A DNA stretch of 7,135 nt from Pseudomonadota bacterium (GTDB lineage: Bacteria; Pseudomonadota; Gammaproteobacteria; Burkholderiales; Burkholderiaceae_B), in the NCBI GenBank assembly GCA_023432075.1, contig JAEYVD010000595.1, forward strand, positions 1 through 7,135. The letters are read 5' to 3'. The position numbers and the translations under genes were made by a program. Of this stretch, positions 1 through 6,570 are shown piece by piece. The notes beneath the pieces are model-generated. The model did no database searches. It saw only the letters and a program-made list of their open reading frames with translations, and was not told the DNA's origin. Positions within the stretch are counted from its first letter, which is position 1. The number at the start of each line of letters is the position of its first letter.

Positions 1-30
1 CCCGGCTGAGACGGCGGGGCCGAGGCCGGG
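1..30. repeat. GC-rich inverted repeat at the left edge
   Basis: CCCGGC (1-6) and GCCGGG (25-30) form a 6-bp inverted repeat just downstream, in the direction of transcription, of the channel gene's stop. It might be the stem of a terminator, but any T-run would lie outside the window. The 45 bases before the stop hold no recognisable gene. Confidence 0.3.
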
Positions 31-45
31 CGGCCGTGCGGGCAA

Positions 46-2460
46 TCAGGGTGAAGCGGGCGGGGCTACCGCGATGGGCGCAGGCGCCTGCGCGGGCTCC
101 GGCGCCGACGCAAGCAGCATCGTCGGCGGAGACGACACTTCGAGCTTGGCCTCGTCCAGGCGCTTGAGCACCGTGAACAGCAGCGCGCTGCGCACGCCGT
201 ACGCCGCGCGAGGCGACGACACATAGCCTCTGGCGTTGAAGATCAGGTGGCCTGCGTCGATCCCGTCCAGGAATACGTTGGGCGCGGGCGACTCCAACAC
301 GTCCTCGTGATCGGCAAACGCCTGCAGCATCAACTCGCGGACCTTTTCGGCATCCGTCGACAGGGGCATCGGCAGCTTGATCTGCACGAGCCCAAGCGGG
401 TTGGACCGCGTGACGTTGCGGACCGTTTTTGTCACGAACTCGGAGTTCGGCACGATCACGGTGGACCGGTCACCCATCTGGATCTCGGTGGCGCGCACGT
501 TGATGCGCAGGATGTCGCCTTCGACGCCGCCCAGCGATACCCAGTCGCCCACCTTCACTGGCCGCTCTGCCAGCAGGATCAGGCCCGACACGAAATTCTG
601 CACGACGGCTTGAAGGCCAAAACCGATACCCACCGACAGCGCGCTCGCGATCCACGCAACCCGTTCCAGTCCGATCCCGGCGGCGGACAGCGACAACGCC
701 ACCGCCAGCACGAAGCCACCGTAGCCGAACAGTGTCGCGGCAGACAACTGCATGCCCGGATCCAGCTCAGTCGTGGGCAGGTAGCGGTTCGACAGCCAGC
801 GCTTGAGCATCTTGACGCTCAGCAACGACAGCGCCAGCACGATCAGCGCCTGCAGCACCGCGCCCGGGCGGATCTGCGCCTCACCAATGGCCAGACCTTT
901 ACGAAGCTGATCAAAGCGCTGCACCAGGTCCATCGGCGCCTCGCCGAACGGCGCCAGCACCAGGATGATGGCGAGCAGCGCGATCGCCACGCGCCCAAGA
1001 CCCGACAGCAGCACAGCGGCCTGATCGCGCATGCTGGGCCCTTCGCCTTCGCCACCCTCGCGGTGCGCCGTGCCCAGCAGCGTGCTGAATCCGTCCTCGA
1101 TCAGCGTCGAGGCCAGGTAGGCCGAGGCCAGCACGATCAGCACCCACAAGACCTGCTTGACCAGGAAGCTGCCAAACGCGACATAGCCTGCCAGCAGGCT
1201 CGCAAGACTGACGATCAGCACCGTCCAGATGGCGGCCAGCATCAGCGAGACCCACAGCGGGATCGGCGCTTCGCTGTCCTGCATGACCTGCCGGCGCAGG
1301 CGGCGGCTGATCGCCAATACGGCGGCCAGCATCGCCATGCTCAGCACACCTACGATGCCGGTCAGCGTAATGGTCGTCGTCAGGCTCGCGTCGAGCAGCA
1401 CGGGCAACCGTTCCGCAAGCCAGATCAGGACCACCAGCACGCCCAGCGTGCCGGGGAGCCAGCGCAGGCGGTTCGCCACGATGTCGCTGACCGGCGGCAG
1501 GCGCCACGAAGGACGGTTGGTCGACAGCAGGGCGTAACCCAGCCCTGAGACGAAGCCGCCGAAGCACACCGTCGCTACCAGGTTGGTCAGGAGCGATGCG
1601 GTGCTGTCCGACAACTGCGACCGCCAGTCCAGTCCGGTCTGAATCAGCAAGGCGATGACGCCGGGCGTGGCAACTGAGAGCGCCACCAGGGCCACGGCCA
1701 GGAACGATCGGCGTAGCCGCCCGGGCGGCACGCGCGTCGCGGTCAGCTGCAGCAGATAGCGGCCAACCCAGACCCGCAGCGCAATCGCCAATCCCGCGAC
1801 AACGGCGAGCAGCATCCAGCCCCACTTGGGCGTCTGTCCCACGGCGGTGGACAGATCGTCGCGCAAGGCTTCCAGCCGTTCCAGATCCCGGGGGAATTCC
1901 TGCCGGAACTCTGTCCAGAACTGGCCGGACAGGAATGAATCGCGGCGTTCGCCCAGGCGCGCCTGGAACTGCTTGCGCCGCTGGGCCGATATCTGTTCGG
2001 CTGTCTGGCCGGCATCGACCGACAGCAGTCGCGCCAGCTTGATTTGCGCATCCAGCGCACGGCTGTTCTTTTCCAGTTGCGCCCGCTGCGCCGCCACATC
2101 AGGCGCTTCCTTGGCCCCGTCCGGCGGCGTGCCCAGTTCGCTCAGTCGCGCCGTCACGCTGGTCAGTTGCGGCGTCAGCGCCTCGGTGGCGGCATCCGCC
2201 TTGGACTGAATATCCAGCGCTTCGCCGCGCTGCTTGAGCAGCACGGCGTCGTCCGTCTCGTCCGGGACTTGCTTTCGGATCTCGTCGATCTGCTTGCGCG
2301 CGGCGGCCAGTACGGCTTCGGTGTCGGTGGGCGCGGCGGGCGGCGCGGCAAAGGCCGGCAGGAAGCAGAACACCAGCAGCAGCGCGGCAAGCAGCGCCGC
2401 CAGGTTGGGCGCTCGGAGAAGGCGGGCGCGCATGAGCAGAGGGTACGTGGTGGGGATCAT
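46..2460 (-). CDS. MscS-superfamily mechanosensitive ion channel with DUF3772-type periplasmic region
   Basis: 804-residue inner-membrane channel, expected to open under membrane tension and release solutes on hypo-osmotic shock (family knowledge). An N-terminal signal peptide (basic stretch RARLLR, hydrophobic core about residues 19-36, likely cleavage after AFA near 39) leads into a charged, helical, probably coiled-coil periplasmic region at about 45-205, as in DUF3772 channels. By eye about eleven hydrophobic segments follow between 213 and 620. The MscS pore and beta-domain signature is at 605-672: a Gly/Ala-rich pore helix (GIGFGLQAVVQNF), then ERPVKVGDWV, GDILRINVRATEI and IVPNSEF. The mixed alpha/beta cytosolic part follows, ending in a Pro/Ala tail from about 786. 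It is much longer than E. coli MscS (286) and shorter than MscK/MscM. The first ATG (2460) has no clear Shine-Dalgarno; ATG at 2433 (residue 10) would give a more typical signal peptide. Monocistronic as far as seen. Confidence 0.93.
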   Translation of the reverse strand: MIPTTYPLLMRARLLRAPNLAALLAALLLVFCFLPAFAAPPAAPTDTEAVLAAARKQIDEIRKQVPDETDDAVLLKQRGEALDIQSKADAATEALTPQLTSVTARLSELGTPPDGAKEAPDVAAQRAQLEKNSRALDAQIKLARLLSVDAGQTAEQISAQRRKQFQARLGERRDSFLSGQFWTEFRQEFPRDLERLEALRDDLSTAVGQTPKWGWMLLAVVAGLAIALRVWVGRYLLQLTATRVPPGRLRRSFLAVALVALSVATPGVIALLIQTGLDWRSQLSDSTASLLTNLVATVCFGGFVSGLGYALLSTNRPSWRLPPVSDIVANRLRWLPGTLGVLVVLIWLAERLPVLLDASLTTTITLTGIVGVLSMAMLAAVLAISRRLRRQVMQDSEAPIPLWVSLMLAAIWTVLIVSLASLLAGYVAFGSFLVKQVLWVLIVLASAYLASTLIEDGFSTLLGTAHREGGEGEGPSMRDQAAVLLSGLGRVAIALLAIILVLAPFGEAPMDLVQRFDQLRKGLAIGEAQIRPGAVLQALIVLALSLLSVKMLKRWLSNRYLPTTELDPGMQLSAATLFGYGGFVLAVALSLSAAGIGLERVAWIASALSVGIGFGLQAVVQNFVSGLILLAERPVKVGDWVSLGGVEGDILRINVRATEIQMGDRSTVIVPNSEFVTKTVRNVTRSNPLGLVQIKLPMPLSTDAEKVRELMLQAFADHEDVLESPAPNVFLDGIDAGHLIFNARGYVSSPRAAYGVRSALLFTVLKRLDEAKLEVSSPPTMLLASAPEPAQAPAPIAVAPPASP

Positions 2461-2496
2461 GTTCTTGGGGCGAGTTGCTCGCGTCGAGGCGGCAGC

Positions 2497-2525
2497 ATAA
2501 CAAGCCGCCGCGCTGCCCGTTGCAA
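2497..2525 (-). promoter_or_regulatory. Candidate sigma70-type promoter of the mechanosensitive channel gene
   Basis: On the minus strand a -35-like TTGCAA (2520-2525) lies 17 nt from a -10-like TGTTAT (2497-2502), each matching 4 of 6 consensus bases. This would give a short leader of about 30 nt before the ATG at 2460. The -35 sits inside the 8-bp palindrome GTTGCAAC (2519-2526), and the -10 lies between the arms of a GGCGGC/GCCGCC inverted repeat (2488-2493 and 2504-2509). Read by eye only. Confidence 0.4.
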
Positions 2526-2595
2526 CAAAAATGCCGTTGCGTCCCTAAATTTCCGGCGTCATGCCTGCGCGTTGAATAACGCCCCGGGCGGGAGG

Positions 2596-2645
2596 AAAAA
2601 TGGGGCCGGATTTGCAGGGCCTGGCCCGCGCACGCACCCGGCCTC
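2596..2645 (-). terminator. Possible intrinsic terminator downstream of the LysR-1 gene
   Basis: Reading the minus strand after the LysR-1 stop, the arms GGCCGG (2638-2643) and CCGGCC (2604-2609), extended by one G-U and one G-C pair, enclose a 28-nt loop that holds its own GGGC/GCCC hairpin (2617-2627). A short T-run follows (complement of A 2596-2600). The long loop and the two bases between stem and T-run make it a modest candidate. The rest of 2461-2686 shows no gene. Confidence 0.35.
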
Positions 2646-2686
2646 GGAGCCCTCGCAACCCCTGTTTACCAGCCGAACGTTTGGAT

Positions 2687-3613
2687 TCAACTCGGAGCGC
2701 CGTGGGGGACGCGCGCCGGCCGGTTCCGCGGCTTGCCCAACACCGCGTCGCACACCTCCAACCAGGCTCGCGCCGCGAACGACAAATAGCCGGATTGCAG
2801 CCAGATATGCCCAACTTCCCACTGCATGCCGGATTTCGCCAGCTTGGCAGTGCTAAGGCCTCGCGTCTTCATCCGCTGCATCAGGGGTTCGGGAAGCAGG
2901 GCCACCCCGAGCCCTGCCGATGCCATCGCCACCAGGAAATCCCAGTGCGCGCTTTGCGCCGCGATGCTGGGCTGCAGTCCTGCATCGGCAAACGCCTGGC
3001 GCAACCGCCGGGTGATCGCGAAGTCGTCGGTGGGAATCAGCAGCCGCGCTTCGCGCAGTGCGCTCAGCGGCAGCGAGGTCTTTCCGGCCCAGGGCGCGTC
3101 GGGCGGCCCAATCACCCAGATCGGATAGCTGCCAAACGCCTGCGCGGCCAGGCCGCCGTCGGGCGCGACCGGCAGGATGGTGGCGCCGACCTCCAGTTCG
3201 CCGCTGGCCACCAGGCTTTCCACGGCCTGGCCTGCGCCTTCGCGCAGCGTCAGATGAATGCCGGGGTGCAGCTCGCGAAACCGCTTGACCACTGGCGTGA
3301 ACAGCAGATTGATCATTGGCGGGATGCCGACTTCCAGTGATCCGCGCCCCAGTTCCGCGGTTTGGCGCAGCTCTTCCGACAGCTGGCGCATGGTCTCCAA
3401 CACCTGCAGGCCGCGCTGATACATGACCCGGCCGGTATCGGTGGGGCGGGCCGTATGCCCGTCGCGAATCAGGAGCGGCGTGCCGGCTTCTTCTTCCAGC
3501 TGCCTGATCATCTTGCTCACCGTGGACTGCGTGACGAACAGCGCCTTGGCTGCCTGCGTAAAGCTGGCATGACGGACGGTTTCCACGAAATACCGCAAAG
3601 CGCGCACGTCCAT
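2687..3613 (-). CDS. LysR-family transcriptional regulator (LysR-1), divergent to the CoA-transferase
   Basis: 308-residue cytoplasmic regulator of usual LysR length. The N-terminal winged helix-turn-helix is clear: MDVRALRYFVETV, then the HTH at about 17-40 (SFTQAAKALFVTQSTVSKMI) and the wing to about 65, a linker helix, and a periplasmic-binding-like effector domain from about residue 89. That domain begins GSLEVGIPPMINLLF, a Gly-Ile-Pro-Pro pattern I associate with CidR/CynR-like regulators. ATG at 3613 is chosen because MDVRALRYF is the canonical LysR start; the frame could extend to a TTG at 3655, adding 14 atypical residues. A purine run, AAGGG, lies 12 nt upstream, rather far for a Shine-Dalgarno. 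It is divergent from the CoA-transferase over a 246-nt AT-rich gap, the classical arrangement in which LysR proteins control the neighbour and themselves. The effector cannot be read from the sequence; a short-chain acid or acyl-CoA-linked signal is inference from the neighbour. Confidence 0.93.
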   Translation of the reverse strand: MDVRALRYFVETVRHASFTQAAKALFVTQSTVSKMIRQLEEEAGTPLLIRDGHTARPTDTGRVMYQRGLQVLETMRQLSEELRQTAELGRGSLEVGIPPMINLLFTPVVKRFRELHPGIHLTLREGAGQAVESLVASGELEVGATILPVAPDGGLAAQAFGSYPIWVIGPPDAPWAGKTSLPLSALREARLLIPTDDFAITRRLRQAFADAGLQPSIAAQSAHWDFLVAMASAGLGVALLPEPLMQRMKTRGLSTAKLAKSGMQWEVGHIWLQSGYLSFAARAWLEVCDAVLGKPRNRPARVPHGAPS

Positions 3614-3680
3614 GGCAAAGCTGATCCCTTCGCGCGATGCGCGGCAAAAACTCAAATAATGAAAAAAACGACTGGATTGG

Positions 3681-3695
3681 ATGATTTTAAGTCAT
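3681..3695. promoter_or_regulatory. Candidate LysR operator (T-N11-A box) for LysR-1
   Basis: Imperfect palindrome ATGATTT-T-AAGTCAT with one mismatched pair. T3682 and A3694 are separated by exactly 11 bases, matching the canonical LysR T-N11-A pattern. It lies in the AT-rich core of the divergent region, centred about 43 bp upstream of the start site predicted for the CoA-transferase. On the minus strand it overlaps TAAAAT, a possible -10 for the regulator itself, which would allow autoregulation. The motif is seen; the binding is inferred. Confidence 0.5.
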
Positions 3696-3718
3696 TACGA
3701 GATTTGCGCCCGCGTTCC

Positions 3719-3724
3719 TATACT
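3719..3724 (+). promoter_or_regulatory. Candidate -10 element of the CoA-transferase promoter, lacking a good -35
   Basis: TATACT matches 5 of 6 bases of the sigma70 -10 consensus. The bases 16-17 nt upstream (around 3696-3702, TACGAGA) do not resemble TTGACA, as expected for an activator-dependent promoter under a LysR protein. Transcription would start near 3731, leaving a leader of about 130 nt before the ATG. Confidence 0.45.
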
Positions 3725-3735
3725 GCCGAAAAATC

Positions 3736-3767
3736 GTTCCAACGCCCGTATCCGCGGCCCTTGGAAC
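3736..3767 (+). other. Inverted repeat in the CoA-transferase leader
   Basis: Perfect 7-bp arms GTTCCAA (3736-3742) and TTGGAAC (3761-3767) with an 18-nt GC-rich spacer. If transcription starts near 3731 this forms a hairpin almost at the mRNA 5' end; otherwise it could be a protein-binding palindrome. No T-run follows, so it is not an intrinsic terminator, and it matches no riboswitch family I recognise. Confidence 0.4.
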
Positions 3768-3859
3768 CTCGGGAAACGCCGCGTCAGACGGTGCCCGGGC
3801 GCTGAAGACCCTTCGCCGCGTCCGGCCCTAAGCCGCAAGCCTTTGAATTTGGAGACAAC

Positions 3860-5377
3860 ATGCCTTTCGACCGGATCCGCAACGCGGAACTGCACGCCCG
3901 GATCACCACAGCCGAACAGGCCGCCTTACTGATTCAGGACGGAATGACCGTCGGAATGAGCGGATTTACTCGGGCGGGTGACTGTAAATCGGTGCCTGCT
4001 GCGCTGGCGGCACGAGCCGAACGCGAACCCCTCTCCATCACCTTGATCACCGGCGCGTCCCTCGGTCACGACACCGACAAGATGCTGGCTCAGGCCAATG
4101 CGCTCGCGCGACGCCTGCCGTTCCAGGTTGACACGACCCTGCGCCGCAAAATCAATCAAGGCGAAATCGCCTTCATCGACCAGCATCTGTCCGAGACGGT
4201 GGAACAATTGCGGGCGGGCCATCTGGGCCCCATCAACGTGGCCATCATCGAGGCCGCCGCCATCACCGAGACCGGCGCGATCGTGCCGACGATGTCGGTG
4301 GGCAATTCGGCGTCGTTCGTGCAACAGGCCGACAAGATCATCGTCGAGCTGAATACGAGCGTCCCGGCCGCCATCGAAGGTCTGCACGACATCTACATCC
4401 CCGGCGACCGTCCCGCCCGCCAGCCCATCGGCTCGGTGTCGGCAGACCAGCGTATCGGCCAGCCGTTCATCGAGGTGGATCCTGCCCGCATCGCCGCTAT
4501 TGTCGTCACGCAGGAGCCCGACAGTCCCTCCAACGCGCTGCCGCCCGATGCTGAAACCAACGCGATCGCGGGTCACATCAATCAGTTCTTGCGCGCTGAA
4601 GTCGACGCCGGCCGTCTGACCAATTCGCTGCTGCCGCTGCAGGCAGGCATCGGCACCATCGCCAATGCGGTATTGCACGGCTTCGAGTCATCCGACTTCG
4701 AGAACTTGGTCATGTACTCCGAAGTGCTGCAGGACAGTGCCATCGAGCTTCTGGACCAGGGCAAGCTTGCATTCGCATCGGCGTCCTCCATCACCGTCTC
4801 CAAGCCGGTGTATGAAAAGATTCTCGCCAACATCGAGCACTACCGCCAGCGCATCGTGCTGCGCCCGCAAGAGATCAGCAACGCGCCCGAAATCGTGCGG
4901 CGGCTGGGCATCATCGCCATCAATACGGCGCTGGAATTCGACATTTACGGCAACGTGAATTCCACGCACGTCGGCGGCACGCACATGATGAATGGCATTG
5001 GCGGCTCAGGCGATTTCGCCCGCAACGCGCATATCTCGATCTTCGTGTCCAAGTCGATGGCCAAGAATGGCGACATCTCCAGCGTGGTCCCGATGGTGTC
5101 CCATGTAGATCACACGGAGCATGATGTCGATGTGCTGGTCACGGAATGCGGTCTGGCCGACCTGCGCGGCCTGGCGCCGCGCGAGCGTGCGCGCGCCATC
5201 ATCCAGAACTGCGTACATCCTTCTTATCGTGGCGCTCTGCAGGACTACTTCGATCGCGCCTGCGAGCGCGGCGGCCAGACGCCGCATCTGCTGGAAGAAG
5301 CGTTCTCGTGGCATCAACGATTCAACGAAACCGACTCGATGCAGCCGGTCGCCGCATCGGCCCGCAAGGTTGCCTGA
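3860..5377 (+). CDS. Acetyl-CoA hydrolase/transferase family protein, probable succinyl-CoA:acetate CoA-transferase
   Basis: 505-residue cytoplasmic class I CoA-transferase of the AarC/Ach1/Cat1 (succinate CoA-transferase) family, at the usual length. It should move CoA between acyl-CoA and carboxylates, most likely succinyl-CoA and acetate, through a glutamyl-CoA thioester. The N-terminal half has VGMSGFTRAGDCKSVP (31-46), TLITGASLG (61-69) and IIEAAAITETGAIVPT (129-144). The C-terminal half has QAGIGTIANAVL (261-272), the catalytic-glutamate segment MYSEVLQDS (likely E288), SASSITVS, and the glycine-rich active-site loop NGIGGSGDFARNA (378-390), then VPMVSHVDHTEHDVDVLVTE and GLADLRG. Many homologues carry GVGNIANAV, so T266 is a possible variant, from memory. 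GGAG (3851-3854) lies 5 nt before ATG 3860, a good ribosome-binding site that fixes the start. It is monocistronic, with a strong terminator downstream and a divergent LysR gene upstream. Propionate- or butyrate-linked substrates cannot be excluded. Confidence 0.93.
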   Translation: MPFDRIRNAELHARITTAEQAALLIQDGMTVGMSGFTRAGDCKSVPAALAARAEREPLSITLITGASLGHDTDKMLAQANALARRLPFQVDTTLRRKINQGEIAFIDQHLSETVEQLRAGHLGPINVAIIEAAAITETGAIVPTMSVGNSASFVQQADKIIVELNTSVPAAIEGLHDIYIPGDRPARQPIGSVSADQRIGQPFIEVDPARIAAIVVTQEPDSPSNALPPDAETNAIAGHINQFLRAEVDAGRLTNSLLPLQAGIGTIANAVLHGFESSDFENLVMYSEVLQDSAIELLDQGKLAFASASSITVSKPVYEKILANIEHYRQRIVLRPQEISNAPEIVRRLGIIAINTALEFDIYGNVNSTHVGGTHMMNGIGGSGDFARNAHISIFVSKSMAKNGDISSVVPMVSHVDHTEHDVDVLVTECGLADLRGLAPRERARAIIQNCVHPSYRGALQDYFDRACERGGQTPHLLEEAFSWHQRFNETDSMQPVAASARKVA

Positions 5378-5414
5378 TGCCAATTGAAGATTGACTGCCG
5401 CCGTCGCGGCGTCC

Positions 5415-5445
5415 GCCTGGGCATTCGAGCGAAGCGAATCCAGGC
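5415..5445 (+). other. Bulged hairpin just downstream of the CoA-transferase
   Basis: GCCTGG (5415-5420) pairs with CCAGGC (5440-5445). After a 2-nt bulge, ATTCG (5423-5427) pairs with CGAAT (5435-5439) around a 7-nt loop. Only TGTTT follows, so it is at best a weak terminator; protection of the mRNA 3' end is another possibility. A smaller GCCGC/GCGGC hairpin lies just before it at 5397-5410. Confidence 0.45.
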
Positions 5446-5484
5446 TGTTTGAGGCAACGTCCTGCCGGGCGCCGTGTTTTGGTC

Positions 5485-5521
5485 AAGGTAAAGCGGCTAC
5501 ACGCTGCTTTACCTTTTTTTT
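5485..5521 (+). terminator. Intrinsic terminator of the CoA-transferase gene
   Basis: Perfect 10-bp arms AAGGTAAAGC (5485-5494) and GCTTTACCTT (5506-5515), extended inward by GGC/GCT (one G-U pair) to a 13-bp stem with a 5-nt TACAC loop. The stem runs directly into eight consecutive T (5514-5521). It ends two bases short of the stop codon of the convergent LysR-2 gene. In the minus direction the hairpin is followed only by TTGACC, so it should act mainly on plus-strand transcripts. Confidence 0.9.
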
Positions 5522-5523
5522 CT

Positions 5524-6447
5524 CTAGGACTCGTCCTCGGGCTTGGAGGTCACCAGCGTCTGACGCGACATTTCCAGTTCGTCGCGCAGCCACTGCTTGA
5601 ATTCGGCCAGGGGCGCCCAGTCTCGCAAGCTTGGCCGATAGACAAGGTGATAGGTCTGCGCCAGTTCATAATTCACGCGCACCGGCGACACCTGCATGAG
5701 CCGCCCCGCGCAGAGCGCGTCCGCCGCAAGCAGTTCGCGGCCCAGCGTAATGCCCAGCCCCTGTTCGGCAGCTTGCAGCATCATCCCCGCATCATTGAAT
5801 GACGCCACCGGCGTGACCTGTGTCGGAAATCCGGCCGCCGCAAACCAGTGCTGCCATAGCTCACGTTCCCCAAGCAGCGGTTGGCGCGCAAGCGTTTGCG
5901 GGGAATTGTCGGGCAGGGCGGCCATCGTCTCGGGCGAAGCAAGCACGATGAGCGGCAAGGGCACATCGAAAAGCGGCTCCGACTCCACCCCGGGCCACGG
6001 TCCTTGCCCGATCCGCAGCGCAGCATGAAAACCGTCGCGCAGTAAGTCGACCAGTTGCTGCGACGTCTCAATCTCCAATGCTAGCCCGGGGTGCCGGGCG
6101 CGCCATCGTGCCATGCGCGGAAGCAACCAGCGCTGGGCAAATGAAGGCAACACGGATACCCGTAGGCGTTGCTCGCTGCCGGACGCAGCCGCGCTCGCGG
6201 CCATCAGTCCTTCATCGAGCTGCGCCATGGCGCCCTGCACGCTGCATAGAAGGGCAGCGCCGGCGGAATTGAGCACGATGCCTCGCCCACTGCGCTCAAA
6301 AAGCGGAAAGCCAATCTGCTCTTCCAGCACCTTGATCTGCTGGCTGACTGCGCTATGCGTGAGGTGAAGGCGTTCGGCGGCGGCGCGCAGGTTCTGCAAC
6401 TCGGCGACAACACGAAAGGCAGGAAGCGTATTCAGGGGCAATCGCAT
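5524..6447 (-). CDS. LysR-family transcriptional regulator (LysR-2), GcvA-like
   Basis: 307-residue LysR regulator with the GcvA-type opening MRLPLNTLPAFRVVAE and a clear HTH at about 18-43 (NLRAAAERLHLTHSAVSQQI), followed by LEEQIGFPLFER and the wing. The effector domain starts near residue 93 (RLRVSVLPSFAQRWLLPRM). It holds DGFHAALRIGQGPWPGVESEPL, the place where GcvA-like proteins usually carry a D-x-A-x-R-x-G-type segment. GcvA itself controls glycine cleavage, but this subfamily is large and no gcv gene is visible, so the target is unknown. ATG 6447 is the first good start; its Shine-Dalgarno is weak (GGA about 6 nt upstream). It is divergent from the DUF1127-like gene, its most likely target, and convergent with the CoA-transferase. 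No clear minus-strand terminator follows it. Confidence 0.93.
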   Translation of the reverse strand: MRLPLNTLPAFRVVAELQNLRAAAERLHLTHSAVSQQIKVLEEQIGFPLFERSGRGIVLNSAGAALLCSVQGAMAQLDEGLMAASAAASGSEQRLRVSVLPSFAQRWLLPRMARWRARHPGLALEIETSQQLVDLLRDGFHAALRIGQGPWPGVESEPLFDVPLPLIVLASPETMAALPDNSPQTLARQPLLGERELWQHWFAAAGFPTQVTPVASFNDAGMMLQAAEQGLGITLGRELLAADALCAGRLMQVSPVRVNYELAQTYHLVYRPSLRDWAPLAEFKQWLRDELEMSRQTLVTSKPEDES

Positions 6448-6476
6448 GGCAGGTCCAGGCCGAAATTTGACTGGTC

Positions 6477-6505
6477 ATCGTAGCTTACCGATCATGCCAA
6501 AACAA
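6477..6505 (-). promoter_or_regulatory. Candidate promoter of the LysR-2 gene
   Basis: On the minus strand TTGTTT (6500-6505) and TACGAT (6477-6482) are separated by 17 nt, giving a leader of about 25 nt. They match consensus at 3 and 4 of 6 positions. One GCTTACC copy (6483-6489) lies inside the spacer, a position suited to autorepression. Weak by sequence alone. Confidence 0.3.
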
Positions 6506-6536
6506 TTAGATTTTCAGGCAGCCATTGGGCGAATAC

Positions 6537-6556
6537 GCTTACCAAAACGGATAAGC
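6537..6556. promoter_or_regulatory. Inverted repeat, candidate LysR-2 operator
   Basis: GCTTA (6537-6541) and TAAGC (6552-6556) form a symmetric pair. It extends to GCTTACC versus GG(A)TAAGC if one A is looped out. The same GCTTACC word recurs in direct orientation at 6483-6489, 54 bp away (about five helical turns). This suits two bound dimers on one DNA face, but the assignment to LysR-2 is inference from position. Confidence 0.35.
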
Positions 6557-6570
6557 AAAAGGAGCCCGTG

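Noticed and set aside
247..1548. 433-residue plus-strand open frame antisense to the channel gene
   Set aside because: Rich in His, Gln, Arg and Asp, as expected from reading high-GC coding DNA on the wrong strand. No domain, and it lies wholly inside a well-supported gene.
2044..3340. Plus-strand open frames at 2044-2856 and 2600-3340
   Set aside because: Arg/Gln/His-rich antisense shadows of the channel and LysR-1 genes, with no recognisable family or ribosome-binding site.
3614..3655. TTG start at 3655 for LysR-1
   Set aside because: It adds 14 residues before the canonical LysR opening MDVRALRYF and has no ribosome-binding site; ATG 3613 is favoured.
3926..4678. 250-residue minus-strand frame within the CoA-transferase
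   Set aside because: Antisense shadow of a strongly conserved gene. Its composition is atypical and it has no domain.
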